Assembly: GCF_025963695.1 (NCBI RefSeq)
Contig: NZ_JAOQAH010000123.1
Span: forward strand, 1-40,532
Origin: Segetibacter sp.
Lineage (GTDB): Bacteria > Bacteroidota > Bacteroidia > Chitinophagales > Chitinophagaceae
Length of the DNA stretch: 40,532 bases
Reading direction: 5' to 3'
Shown here: one piece after another, positions 7,377-15,292 of the stretch
Layout: each line of letters opens with the position of its first letter
How positions within the stretch are numbered: the stretch's first letter is position 1
The notes under the pieces: generated by a model
What the model saw: only the letters and a program-made list of their open reading frames with translations
Database searches by the model: none
Told to the model about the DNA's origin: nothing
Position numbers and translations under genes: made by a program

Positions 7377-8918
7377 ATGGACATTACAAACATTAAGACT
7401 TTAGGTGATTTAAGAAAAAGTGGATATAAGAACAGGACCATTAAACAAGAAATACGGGAGAACCTGATAGGAAAGATTAAGGCGAAAGAAAACACTTTTC
7501 CCGGAATTGTCGGTTATGAAGAAACGGTGATTCCCGACACCGAAAGAGCTTTGCTAAGCCGCCACAATATTTTATTTCTTGGATTAAGAGGACAGGCAAA
7601 AACGAGAATGGCAAGGCAAATGGTTGACCTTTTAGATGAGTACATTCCTACAGTGGAAGGGAGTGAAATAAACGACGACCCGCTTAGGCCCATCAGCAAG
7701 TTTGCAAAAGACCTGGTAGCACTTCGCGGAGACGATACACCTATTCGCTGGGTGCATAGAAGTGAACGTTACGGGGAAAAGCTTGCTACGCCCGATGTGA
7801 GCGTTGCTGATCTTATAGGAGACATTGACCCGATAAAGGCAGCCAATCTAAAGCTAAGTTTTGCTGATGAAATGGTAATTCATTACGGCATTATTCCCCG
7901 CAGTAACCGGGGCATTTTCGTAATAAACGAGTTGCCCGACCTACAGGCCAGGATACAGGTTGCTCTTTTTAATATTCTGCAGGAAGGCGACATCCAGATT
8001 CGCGGATTTAAATTGAGGATGCCGCTGGATATTTTATTTGTGTTTACAGCAAATCCCGAAGATTATACCAATCGGGGAAGTATTGTGACTCCACTAAAAG
8101 ATCGCATAGAAAGCCAAATATTGACCCATTACCCTAAAACGATTGAGACTTCATTAGAAATTACTGAGCAGGAAGCCGATGTTTTGGAAGAGCAAACAAA
8201 AAGAATAACTATCAGTGACCTGGTGAAGCGGTTAATAGAACAAGTTGCCTTTGAAGCGAGAAACAATGAATATGTTGACAAGAAGAGCGGGGTAAGTGCG
8301 AGGCTAACAATAGCGGCGTATGAAAACGCTGTTAGTAGTGCTGAACGTCGGGCTATCATTCATAATGAAAAACAGACGCAGGTTTGGATCAGTGATCTTG
8401 TTGGTATCATTCCTTCAATAACCGGTAAGATTGAGCTGGTATATGAAGGGGAGCAGGAAGGGCCTTACCAGGTTGCCGTTAACCTTTTGGAAAAATCAAT
8501 TCGTTCTCAGTTTATTCTTTATTTCCCAAATCCTGAGGCTGTAAAAAAGAAGAGAGCTACAGGAAAGGCAACTCAGCAAGCAAAAACAGAAGACGAGAAT
8601 CCATACAAAGCCATCACCCGCTGGTTCGACGGCGGTAATCATCTTGACCTTTTATTGGATAGTGACGATGCGGGAAAGTTGGCTTCGCTGTATAAGGTGG
8701 AAGGGCTGCACGGCTTCGTAAAAAAATATTACCCGCAGGCAAATGATAAGGAAAACGCTCTACTTATGGAGTTTGTATTGCATGGCCTTGCCAGTTATTC
8801 GCTGATTAGTAAGAAAATGCTGGACGGAAAAATTGAGTTTAAAGACCTGATGGGAAGTATGATGAATTTTGGGGCAATGAACTATGAGGATGATTTAACA
8901 GAAGATGATTTTAAATAG
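7377..8918 (+). CDS. MoxR/Mg-chelatase-like AAA+ ATPase
   Basis: The product has 513 residues. A Walker A loop GLRGQAKT occupies G69-T76. The Walker B strand reads GIFVINELPDL (residues 179-189), with Asn where most AAA+ proteins have Asp before the catalytic Glu. The segment LQARIQVALFNILQEGDIQIRG and the sensor-1 FTANPEDYTNRG (about 223-234) are typical of the Mg-chelatase I/MoxR clade. A C-terminal helical part (about 390-513) probably makes subunit contacts. These ATPases form hexamers that act with VWA partners, here the gene at 5664-6761. ATG at 7377 is the only reasonable start. A bidirectional terminator follows. Confidence 0.88.
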   Translation: MDITNIKTLGDLRKSGYKNRTIKQEIRENLIGKIKAKENTFPGIVGYEETVIPDTERALLSRHNILFLGLRGQAKTRMARQMVDLLDEYIPTVEGSEINDDPLRPISKFAKDLVALRGDDTPIRWVHRSERYGEKLATPDVSVADLIGDIDPIKAANLKLSFADEMVIHYGIIPRSNRGIFVINELPDLQARIQVALFNILQEGDIQIRGFKLRMPLDILFVFTANPEDYTNRGSIVTPLKDRIESQILTHYPKTIETSLEITEQEADVLEEQTKRITISDLVKRLIEQVAFEARNNEYVDKKSGVSARLTIAAYENAVSSAERRAIIHNEKQTQVWISDLVGIIPSITGKIELVYEGEQEGPYQVAVNLLEKSIRSQFILYFPNPEAVKKKRATGKATQQAKTEDENPYKAITRWFDGGNHLDLLLDSDDAGKLASLYKVEGLHGFVKKYYPQANDKENALLMEFVLHGLASYSLISKKMLDGKIEFKDLMGSMMNFGAMNYEDDLTEDDFK

Positions 8919-8927
8919 ATAAAATAT

Positions 8928-8965
8928 GAAAGGGGATGCTTTAGAAACATCCCCTTTCTCTTTAT
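8928..8965. terminator. Bidirectional terminator
   Basis: An 11-bp perfect stem (8928-8938 with 8948-8958) and a 9-nt loop are followed by a T-rich run. It lies between the convergent AAA+ gene and the barrel-protein gene at 8989. Confidence 0.85.
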
Positions 8966-8988
8966 TTGCAATAAAGGTATTAATCCGG

Positions 8989-9456
8989 TTAGAATTTATA
9001 CCCGAAAGAAATTCCTGCGTAATATGGCACGAAACCTTCCTTATTGAATATCGGCACTATTCCCGCTCTAAATAAAAAGCCTCCGTCAGCAGGTTGCAAA
9101 CGGTAACCGAAATTGAGGTGTCCAAAGCTGGTTGAAAAGGTTCCGTCGTTTGATCCATCATTTCCTGAAACGGCCGTTATACCACCTCCAACTTCAAAAT
9201 AGTTCTTTCCATCTTTACCAAGCAAATAGTTTAGACCGACTGGTATAAATAAAATACTTGCATCTTCAATACCAAAACCGCCCACCCCAACTCTAAAACC
9301 TAATCCATCTTCTTTGCTTTGAAAACGCATGTCGTAATTGACCGACGCTAACCCTGGCCCCCCTAATTCAAAGTAAACTGATTTTGCTGCCTTTTGAGAT
9401 TTCGCAGCGGGCGTCAGCGCCAAAATGAAGCAAATAATTGCTACTGTCTTTTTCAT
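8989..9456 (-). CDS. Small secreted/outer membrane beta-barrel-like protein
   Basis: The product has 155 residues. A signal peptide covers residues 1-20 (MKKTVAIICFILALTPAAKS, then Q). The mature part is Gly-rich with alternating amphipathic strands and ends in YAGISFGYKF; the terminal aromatic is typical of outer membrane barrels. Its size suggests an 8-strand barrel or a related periplasmic beta protein. It starts 56 bp after murB on the same strand and may be co-transcribed with it. I know no functional link. Confidence 0.7.
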   Translation of the reverse strand: MKKTVAIICFILALTPAAKSQKAAKSVYFELGGPGLASVNYDMRFQSKEDGLGFRVGVGGFGIEDASILFIPVGLNYLLGKDGKNYFEVGGGITAVSGNDGSNDGTFSTSFGHLNFGYRLQPADGGFLFRAGIVPIFNKEGFVPYYAGISFGYKF

Positions 9457-9512
9457 ATGATTGTTTAAGCGACTGCCTTACTTGACAACGAGTGATATTA
9501 TAACGTTGCTTT

Positions 9513-10529
9513 TTATAAAATATTAACTTCTCTCTCCAGCATAATACCAAATTTCAATTCTACACTTTTCATAATCTCTGTTGACAGTGCTAGTATCTCG
9601 CTACCTTTTGCATCTCCATAGTTTACTAAAACCAGCGCTTGCTTTGCATGGCAGCCTGCATCTCCTTTTCTGTAGCCTTTCCATCCACACTGTTCTATTA
9701 GCCAACCTGCAGCTACTTTAACCCCGTTGTTTGCAGGATGGCCAACTATTGCAGGAAATTCTTTTTTAAGGCTAACAAATTGCGATTGGGGTATGGTTGG
9801 ATTTTTAAAAAAGCTTCCTGCGTTTCCGATTTCTTTAGGGTCAGGAAGTTTGCTTTGACGAATATTAATAACGGCCCTGGAAATGGCAGCGATAGACAAT
9901 TCCTCTATATGCATCTTGTCAAGTTCTTGTTGAATTGCCCCGTAGCTAATATTGAAAGCAGGTTGTTTGTTTAGTCTAAAAGTAACGCTGGTAATGATAT
10001 GCCGTCCTTTATACTTCCGTTTAAAAATACTTTCCCTATAACCAAATTCACATTCTTGTACTGTAAAAGTGCTAACCTGTCTTTCGTTAATATCAAAAGC
10101 CTCGAGCTCGTAAAACACGTCTTTAATCTCAACGCCGTAAGCTCCTATATTTTGCATCGGGCTTGCTCCTACACTTCCAGGTATGAGGCTTAGGTTTTCA
10201 ACACCGGCAAAATTGTTATCAATACAATATAGAACGAATTGATGCCAGTTTTCTCCCGCCGCTACACGTACATATACATACTTTTCATCGTGCTTTATCA
10301 CTTCTATACCATGCATTTCATTTTTAGCTACCAGGCCGCTGTAGTCGAGAGTAAGCAAAATGTTACTGCCGCCACCAATAATGAACGGGTGTTCGTTTTC
10401 CTTTAAAAAAGGCGAATCAAAGAGCTGTTCAATTTCATCGACCGAGGTAAACCTGGCGAAGTATTTTGCAGTAGCATCAATTCCAAAAGTGTTATAGGGC
10501 TTAAGTGAAATATTTTGTTGAATTTGCAT
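9513..10529 (-). CDS. murB: UDP-N-acetylenolpyruvoylglucosamine reductase
   Basis: MurB reduces UDP-GlcNAc-enolpyruvate to UDP-MurNAc with NADPH and FAD, the second committed step of cytoplasmic peptidoglycan precursor synthesis. From the ATG at 10529 it is 338 residues, the type I length. Visible are NTFGIDATA (13-21), the FAD-binding IGGGSNILL (51-59), GSVGASPMQNIGAYG (118-132), FGYRESIFK with R165, GNAGSFFKNP with the proton-donor Ser (S239), and the C-terminal LEREVNIL with the catalytic Glu. The open frame continues 70 codons upstream to 10739, but that part is antisense to the divergent gene and lacks homology, so I use the internal start. Confidence 0.93.
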   Translation of the reverse strand: MQIQQNISLKPYNTFGIDATAKYFARFTSVDEIEQLFDSPFLKENEHPFIIGGGSNILLTLDYSGLVAKNEMHGIEVIKHDEKYVYVRVAAGENWHQFVLYCIDNNFAGVENLSLIPGSVGASPMQNIGAYGVEIKDVFYELEAFDINERQVSTFTVQECEFGYRESIFKRKYKGRHIITSVTFRLNKQPAFNISYGAIQQELDKMHIEELSIAAISRAVINIRQSKLPDPKEIGNAGSFFKNPTIPQSQFVSLKKEFPAIVGHPANNGVKVAAGWLIEQCGWKGYRKGDAGCHAKQALVLVNYGDAKGSEILALSTEIMKSVELKFGIMLEREVNIL

Positions 10530-10551
10530 GTTATCGCTTAAAGTAAAAAAT

Positions 10552-11220
10552 ATGCTATCATTAACTGCTGTAGTGTTGGGTGCAACGGGTCTTATTGGCG
10601 AACAATTAGTGCAACAATTATTAGATGATGCTGCTTTTTCAAATGTAAGAATACTTGTCAGAAGACCTGTACAATTATCGCATCCGAAGCTTGAAGTTGA
10701 AATCGTACATTTTGATGATCTTAATGAGTACCGAAGCAAGCTTGGGCGGGGAGATTGTATTTTCTGTTGTATAGGTACGACAGATGGAAAAGTAAAAGGC
10801 GATAAGGCCGCTTATAGAAAGATTGATTTCGACATCGCTGTTAACGCCGCAAAGCTGGGTAAAGATGCCGGCTTTACCAGCTACCTGCTTGTTTCTTCTG
10901 TTGGCGCAAATGAAAAAGCTGGTAACTTTTATTTAAAGCTGAAGGGTGAAGTAGAAACAGTAATTGCAGCCCTGGGGTTTTTAAGCTTTCATATTTTTCG
11001 GCCAAGTATTTTGTTGGGGAAAAGAAAAGAATTTCGTTTTGGCGAAGTGATAGGGAAGGGGGTGATGCGCGCTTTGTCAGTATTGTTTGTCGGACCACTG
11101 CAAAAGTACAAGGGTGTTGAAGCCCGAACAGTTGCGAAGGCTATGATAATAGTTGCGAGGTCTGGAAATAAAGGAAAGTTTATTTATCATTATAGTGATA
11201 TAGTTAAAGCAGTCTCATAG
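10552..11220 (+). CDS. HTATIP2-like NAD(P)-binding SDR-family protein
   Basis: From ATG 10552 it is 222 residues. The Rossmann motif VLGATGLIG (residues 7-15) binds NAD(P). ILVRRP, the FCCIGTT strand, YRKIDFDIAVNAAK and YLLVSSVGA follow in the order seen in atypical SDRs of the HTATIP2/TIP30 group, with LSFHIFRPSILLG near the end of the fold. The substrate is unknown. An upstream ATG at 10528 overlaps the murB start codon on the other strand and would add eight residues before the first beta strand; the later start is preferred. Only 22 bp separate the two divergent start codons. Confidence 0.82.
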   Translation: MLSLTAVVLGATGLIGEQLVQQLLDDAAFSNVRILVRRPVQLSHPKLEVEIVHFDDLNEYRSKLGRGDCIFCCIGTTDGKVKGDKAAYRKIDFDIAVNAAKLGKDAGFTSYLLVSSVGANEKAGNFYLKLKGEVETVIAALGFLSFHIFRPSILLGKRKEFRFGEVIGKGVMRALSVLFVGPLQKYKGVEARTVAKAMIIVARSGNKGKFIYHYSDIVKAVS

Positions 11221-11292
11221 CCTGCTATCTTATATTTTACAAGAGCGACCTAAAATTTTTCTATTTAAAGCTTTTGAATGGAAACGGGGCTT

Positions 11293-11311
11293 CCGTTGCG
11301 ACGCTCCGTTT
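11293..11311 (+). repeat. Dispersed intergenic element, copy 5 (CCGTTT tail)
   Basis: The sequence CCG plus TTGCGACGCTCCGTTT has core GCG-A-CGC and a different 3' tail from the CTTGTAC copies. It matches copy 10 (29955-29970) over 16 bases. Confidence 0.65.
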
Positions 11312-11388
11312 GTCAGTAGGTTTTCAATTGTTCGTACTTCTAATCCGGCTTAAGCGCACTTTTACGAACAGGTCAGTAACAATTTGCT

Positions 11389-11412
11389 GTACAAGAGTGC
11401 GACGCAACAATG
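11389..11412 (-). repeat. Dispersed intergenic element, copy 6 (consensus-like)
   Basis: On the minus strand CATTG plus a perfect TTGCGTCGCACTCTTGTAC, identical over 19 bases to copy 3 almost 6 kb away. It lies inverted relative to copy 5 in the same gap. Confidence 0.85.
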
Positions 11413-11471
11413 TTTAATTAAAGGTGTATTTGCCTGGTCCCAAAAAAACTACTTCATAAGTTTGATACTAC

Positions 11472-11508
11472 AAAAGAGGGAAGGACTTAGTGCCCTTCCC
11501 TCTTTTTA
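11472..11508. terminator. Terminator of the M16 peptidase operon
   Basis: A 13-bp perfect stem (11472-11484 with 11494-11506) encloses a 9-nt loop. A and T tracts at both edges let it work on both strands. It lies just past the stop of the minus-strand operon. Confidence 0.85.
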
Positions 11509-11524
11509 TAAAAACAAGCTCTAT

Positions 11525-13612
11525 TTATTGAAAATCTGCTGCAGTTACTCCTTCGTTTATTTTAACATCAGATGCCTTCATCTCAAGAGCCTGTGTTTGT
11601 CCACCGGCCGAAATTGTGATCGTTTGTGAGTAAGGATACAAAATAGCACCGGCCTTTTTATAGTCCCCATAGTCTACAGTAGTAGTCGCAGTAACATTAT
11701 TGGCTGTTTTAGCTTCCTCTTTTCTTACCAAAAGTTTGCTGGCAACGTCGTAATATTCTGTTTTGGTTACCCCTGTAGGGTAGGTGATAACAAGCTTGTA
11801 AGCATCTGAACCATTTACTTTTTCCGTGCCTTTTACCTCAGTTTTAAAGGAGGGATTGTTTACGTAATCCATCTGCTCAAACAGGCCCGTTACCAAATTT
11901 TTTTCCTTGATTTCTTCGGGGGTTAAATCTTTTTTGTTTCCCATCTGTTGCTGGTATCCCGAGGTTCCATTGAAATTTGTTTTCATCATAACATTTCCTC
12001 CCATCGACATGGTCATACTTTCCATGTTTGGCTGCATGTTTTTCATCTGCACCTGTAAATTCATTCCCTGCATTTGCATTGCCATTGTTGCAAAAATGGA
12101 ATTCACCTTCTTTAGCGCATCTGTTCCACCAATCGTTTTTAGATAATCATTTATAACGTCTGTAGCTTTTACATTAGCTGATACAGCAGATTTGGCACTT
12201 TCAACAACCGGATTAGCATAACTGTCATACATCTTAACAGCATAATTTAACCTGGAAAGACCTTCCTTCATTTGTGAAGTATTGCCAACCACTACTACCC
12301 TGGTATTATTGCTGTTAAAATACTTTTGAGCTACTCGTTGAATATCTTCTTTTGTTACCGCGTTAATCTTTTGCAGGTAAGTTTTATAAAAGTCTTTAGG
12401 CAAATTATTAATCAGGATGTTCCTGGCAAATGAAGCTGTGCGAGCCGGGTTTTCAAGTCCTAACGCAAACTGACCGTTATACAATGCTTTGGCATTTTTC
12501 AGTTCCTCGTCAGATACTTTTTCGTTACGCAGTTTTGAAATTTCGCTAATAAACTCTACAACCGCACTGTCGGTTTTTGCAGTTCTGACTGCCGCAGAAG
12601 AAGTAAACAAATTTTGAAACCTTCCTGCCTGGATGGACGAGTAGGCGCCGTATGTGAAGCCATGTTTTTCTCTCAGGTTATTAAACAAACGACTTTCTGA
12701 ACCTCCACCCAAAATTTGGTTGGCAAGTAAAACAGCGAAATAGTCTGGATTATTCATTTTGAGGTCAACGAGGTTCGTTACTGTAATTTCAGATTGAACA
12801 GCATTTGACATATCAATTGCATTTATCTCGGTTTTGGCGGGGTTTTGTACCAGTGTCAATGCAGGCAGTGTTAAGGCGCGTCCTTTAAAAGTACCAAATA
12901 CCTTCAGGGCTAATTGCTGCGCAGCTGCGGGTTTAATATCTCCTATAAAGGTCAAATACGATCTTGATGGAGTAATGTATTGTTGGTAGGCAGTCTTTAT
13001 ATCAGCCAGCGTTAGGTTTTTTACCGATTTTTCAGTTTCAAATTCACCCTGTGGATGTTGCTTTCCATAAGCTAAAGCGTTAACCATTCTAGCTGACACA
13101 ACCTTCACATTTTTTTCGTCAGCTTTCATTCCTGTCAGCGTTTGTGACTTTAGTTTTTCGAAAGACTCTGCGGTTAAGGCCGGGCTTTTAATAGCTTTTC
13201 CCATTAACTCAAAAGCCTGGTTGAAATAACGGGTAAGGGCAGTGGCATTTCCACCTGAAGAACTAAGACTCACTTCTGCACCAATTTTATCAACAGCTTC
13301 ATCAAATGCAGCTTTTGACATATCTTTTGTTCCCTCGTTAAGCATTTGTCCCATTAGTGCCATTACACCAGCTTTCGATCCTTCTTTTACCGGGCCTGCA
13401 TCAATATAAAAACTTGACGAAACCCTGGGTAATTTGTGGTCTTCAACAATGAGTATGGTTACCCCGTTTGGTAGTTTATAAATGACCGGATCTTTTAGCT
13501 TGATTACCGGAGCAGGTCCTGGCTCTGGTTTTTTTGTGCGGTCTATTTGTACCTGTGCCTCGGAACCAAAAAATAAAAAGGCAGTAACGGTTAGTATTAA
13601 AAGTTTTTTCAT
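11525..13612 (-). CDS. M16 peptidase-like protein without zinc motif, with extra C-terminal domain
   Basis: The product has 695 residues with a signal peptide (MKKLLILTVTAFLFFGSEAQ). Residues about 45-440 form two M16 (pitrilysin/insulinase) halves. Where HxxEH should be, the sequence reads GVMALMGQML, so zinc cannot bind. The substrate-holding motif REKHGFTYGAYSS is kept (R/Y pair). This is the pattern of the non-catalytic subunit of heterodimeric M16 enzymes. About 220 further residues, beginning near DVINDYLKTIGGTDAL, resemble the LolA-like beta domain often fused to such proteins in Bacteroidota; this part is inferred. It is the second gene of an operon, 77 bp after the catalytic M16 gene. 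Confidence 0.88.
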   Translation of the reverse strand: MKKLLILTVTAFLFFGSEAQVQIDRTKKPEPGPAPVIKLKDPVIYKLPNGVTILIVEDHKLPRVSSSFYIDAGPVKEGSKAGVMALMGQMLNEGTKDMSKAAFDEAVDKIGAEVSLSSSGGNATALTRYFNQAFELMGKAIKSPALTAESFEKLKSQTLTGMKADEKNVKVVSARMVNALAYGKQHPQGEFETEKSVKNLTLADIKTAYQQYITPSRSYLTFIGDIKPAAAQQLALKVFGTFKGRALTLPALTLVQNPAKTEINAIDMSNAVQSEITVTNLVDLKMNNPDYFAVLLANQILGGGSESRLFNNLREKHGFTYGAYSSIQAGRFQNLFTSSAAVRTAKTDSAVVEFISEISKLRNEKVSDEELKNAKALYNGQFALGLENPARTASFARNILINNLPKDFYKTYLQKINAVTKEDIQRVAQKYFNSNNTRVVVVGNTSQMKEGLSRLNYAVKMYDSYANPVVESAKSAVSANVKATDVINDYLKTIGGTDALKKVNSIFATMAMQMQGMNLQVQMKNMQPNMESMTMSMGGNVMMKTNFNGTSGYQQQMGNKKDLTPEEIKEKNLVTGLFEQMDYVNNPSFKTEVKGTEKVNGSDAYKLVITYPTGVTKTEYYDVASKLLVRKEEAKTANNVTATTTVDYGDYKKAGAILYPYSQTITISAGGQTQALEMKASDVKINEGVTAADFQ

Positions 13613-13689
13613 TAGTATAAATATTTTGCTCTTGGATAAAAGGCTTTTAAAAATTTATCTAGAGGAATGTTTTTGATTAAAATAAAAAA

Positions 13690-15018
13690 TTAGAGAGCAG
13701 TTTTGGCAGGTAAATAATATAAAACCACTCGTGCGTTGGGTTGCAAATACTTCTTTGCTGCATCCCGGATGTCCTCCCTTGACACACTCCTGATCTTATC
13801 AAGCTCCTGGTTTATGTTATTGGTATTCTTATTATAAAAAGTATAGCCTTTGGCCAGATTTTCTGCAACTCCTAACATGCGGGAATTGGCATTTACATAA
13901 TTGTTTTCGAACTGGTTTTGAATTTTCTTATAATCGTCTTCGCTAACCAGGTTTGTTTGCAGTTTGATGATTTCATCATCAATGTCTTTTAATAGAACAT
14001 CCAGCGAAGTATTGTTATTTGGTAAGGCGAAAGTTATATAAGCTCCATAATCTTCCAGTACATAATTAAAAGCACCCACCTGTAACGTGTTCTTTTTTTC
14101 ATCCACCATTTTCTTGTACAACTTTGAACTTGCCCCGCCTGAAAGTATTGCCGAAATCATTTCCATTGCTGTGGCATCTTTACTCGTTAATCCCGGAACC
14201 CGATAGGCGGACATAATTGCAGGTATCTGGATGTTTGTATCATAAGCAGTATCGACCATCATTTTGGTAATTGGCTGCTCTTCTGCTTTTTTATATTGAA
14301 TAGGCTCACCTTGTGGAATTGGAGAAAAGTAAGCGGCAACCCATTCTTTGGTTTGATCAACATCAATATCGCCCGCAATAGAAAGTACAGCATTGTTGGG
14401 AATGTAATACTTTTTGAAAAAAGCCTGAAATTCTTCCAGCCTTGCAGCATCGAGGTCGGCCATCGAACCAATTACCTGCCACTTGTAGGGGTGGTTATAA
14501 AATAGCCTCTTAAAAATTTCTTCGGTAAAATGTCCGTATGGCTGGTTGTCAATTCGTAGCCGTTTTTCTTCTTTCACTACTTCATTTTGTGTTCTTACAC
14601 CCACTTCATTGATAACCGGATGCATCATTCTTTCACTTTCCAGCCAAAGTCCCAGCTTTAACTGGTTAGATGGGAAAACTTCATAATAAAAAGTTCGGTC
14701 CTGGGTTGTATTAGCGTTGTTCTCGCCGCCATTACTCGAAACAAGCTTCATAAACTCGCCCCTTTTAATATTGTCGGAACCCTCAAATAACAAGTGTTCA
14801 AAAAAATGAGCGAAGCCTGTTCTTTCTGTTTGTTCGTTTTTTGAACCCACATGATACATAACCGATACTGCAACAACAGGCGCCGACTTGTCCTGGTGCA
14901 GAATGACGTGTAATCCATTTGGTAAATCGTACTCTGTAAATGCTACTTTTTGTGCATATCCTGCCGCAGACATTAAAACGACTACTGCTGCACTTAAAAG
15001 TGTTTTTTGTAATAACAT
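13690..15018 (-). CDS. M16 family zinc metallopeptidase, catalytic subunit
   Basis: The product has 442 residues with a signal peptide (about 1-22, ending GYAQ). The inverted zinc motif HFFEH is at H71-H75, and the distal Glu ligand lies in NEVVKEEKRLR (E150/E151). LPNGLHVILHQD at the front and ADLDAARLEEFQAFFKKYYIPNNAVL are typical of the family. The enzyme is probably periplasmic and degrades peptides. The short single-unit length requires pairing of two polypeptides into one chamber, and the downstream non-zinc M16 gene is the natural partner. ATG 15018 is placed directly before the signal peptide. Confidence 0.92.
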   Translation of the reverse strand: MLLQKTLLSAAVVVLMSAAGYAQKVAFTEYDLPNGLHVILHQDKSAPVVAVSVMYHVGSKNEQTERTGFAHFFEHLLFEGSDNIKRGEFMKLVSSNGGENNANTTQDRTFYYEVFPSNQLKLGLWLESERMMHPVINEVGVRTQNEVVKEEKRLRIDNQPYGHFTEEIFKRLFYNHPYKWQVIGSMADLDAARLEEFQAFFKKYYIPNNAVLSIAGDIDVDQTKEWVAAYFSPIPQGEPIQYKKAEEQPITKMMVDTAYDTNIQIPAIMSAYRVPGLTSKDATAMEMISAILSGGASSKLYKKMVDEKKNTLQVGAFNYVLEDYGAYITFALPNNNTSLDVLLKDIDDEIIKLQTNLVSEDDYKKIQNQFENNYVNANSRMLGVAENLAKGYTFYNKNTNNINQELDKIRSVSREDIRDAAKKYLQPNARVVLYYLPAKTAL

Positions 15019-15262
15019 ACTAGTTTTAGTTTAATTAAATACTGATCTGATTTTTGACATCACCTTAGGTTATCGAATAACAGTGTCTCAAACATATTGA
15101 TTTATTCGTGTATTTATTGCCTTATTCAATATTATTTTAGTTGCATAAAAGTTATTGCTATTCTTAACCTTTATCAACTAGTTTTTATCTTTTCTTAAGC
15201 ATAGGACGAGGATGGCGAAATCCGCAAGAAAATTAAAAACACCAGTTCTTGTACATCAGTTT

Positions 15263-15270
15263 TACATTTG
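15263..15270 (+). promoter_or_regulatory. Possible -7 box for kduI
   Basis: TACATTTG fits TAnnTTTG and lies 22 bp before the kduI ATG. I see no -33 TTTG at normal spacing. Confidence 0.4.
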
Positions 15271-15292
15271 ATTTTTATAAAATTTATTCAAT

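Larger units (their letters stand above)
11221..11524. other. 304-bp intergenic region with two inverted dispersed elements
   Basis: It contains element copies at 11293-11311 (+) and 11389-11412 (-), with a 7-bp perfect inverted repeat between them (GTTCGTA at 11330-11336, TACGAAC at 11363-11369). The terminator of the M16 operon follows at 11472-11506. Confidence 0.6.

Noticed and set aside
10530..10739. 70-codon N-terminal extension of murB
   Set aside because: It is antisense to the SDR coding start and Cys/Ser-rich without homology, and MurB family length fits the internal ATG.
11384..11629. 81-codon plus-strand frame
   Set aside because: It starts inside element copy 6, crosses the operon terminator and runs antisense into the M16 gene.
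15246..15256. TTCTTGTACAT before kduI, resembling the element tail
   Set aside because: The palindromic core and the CATCG flank are absent, so I treat it as chance and did not count it.
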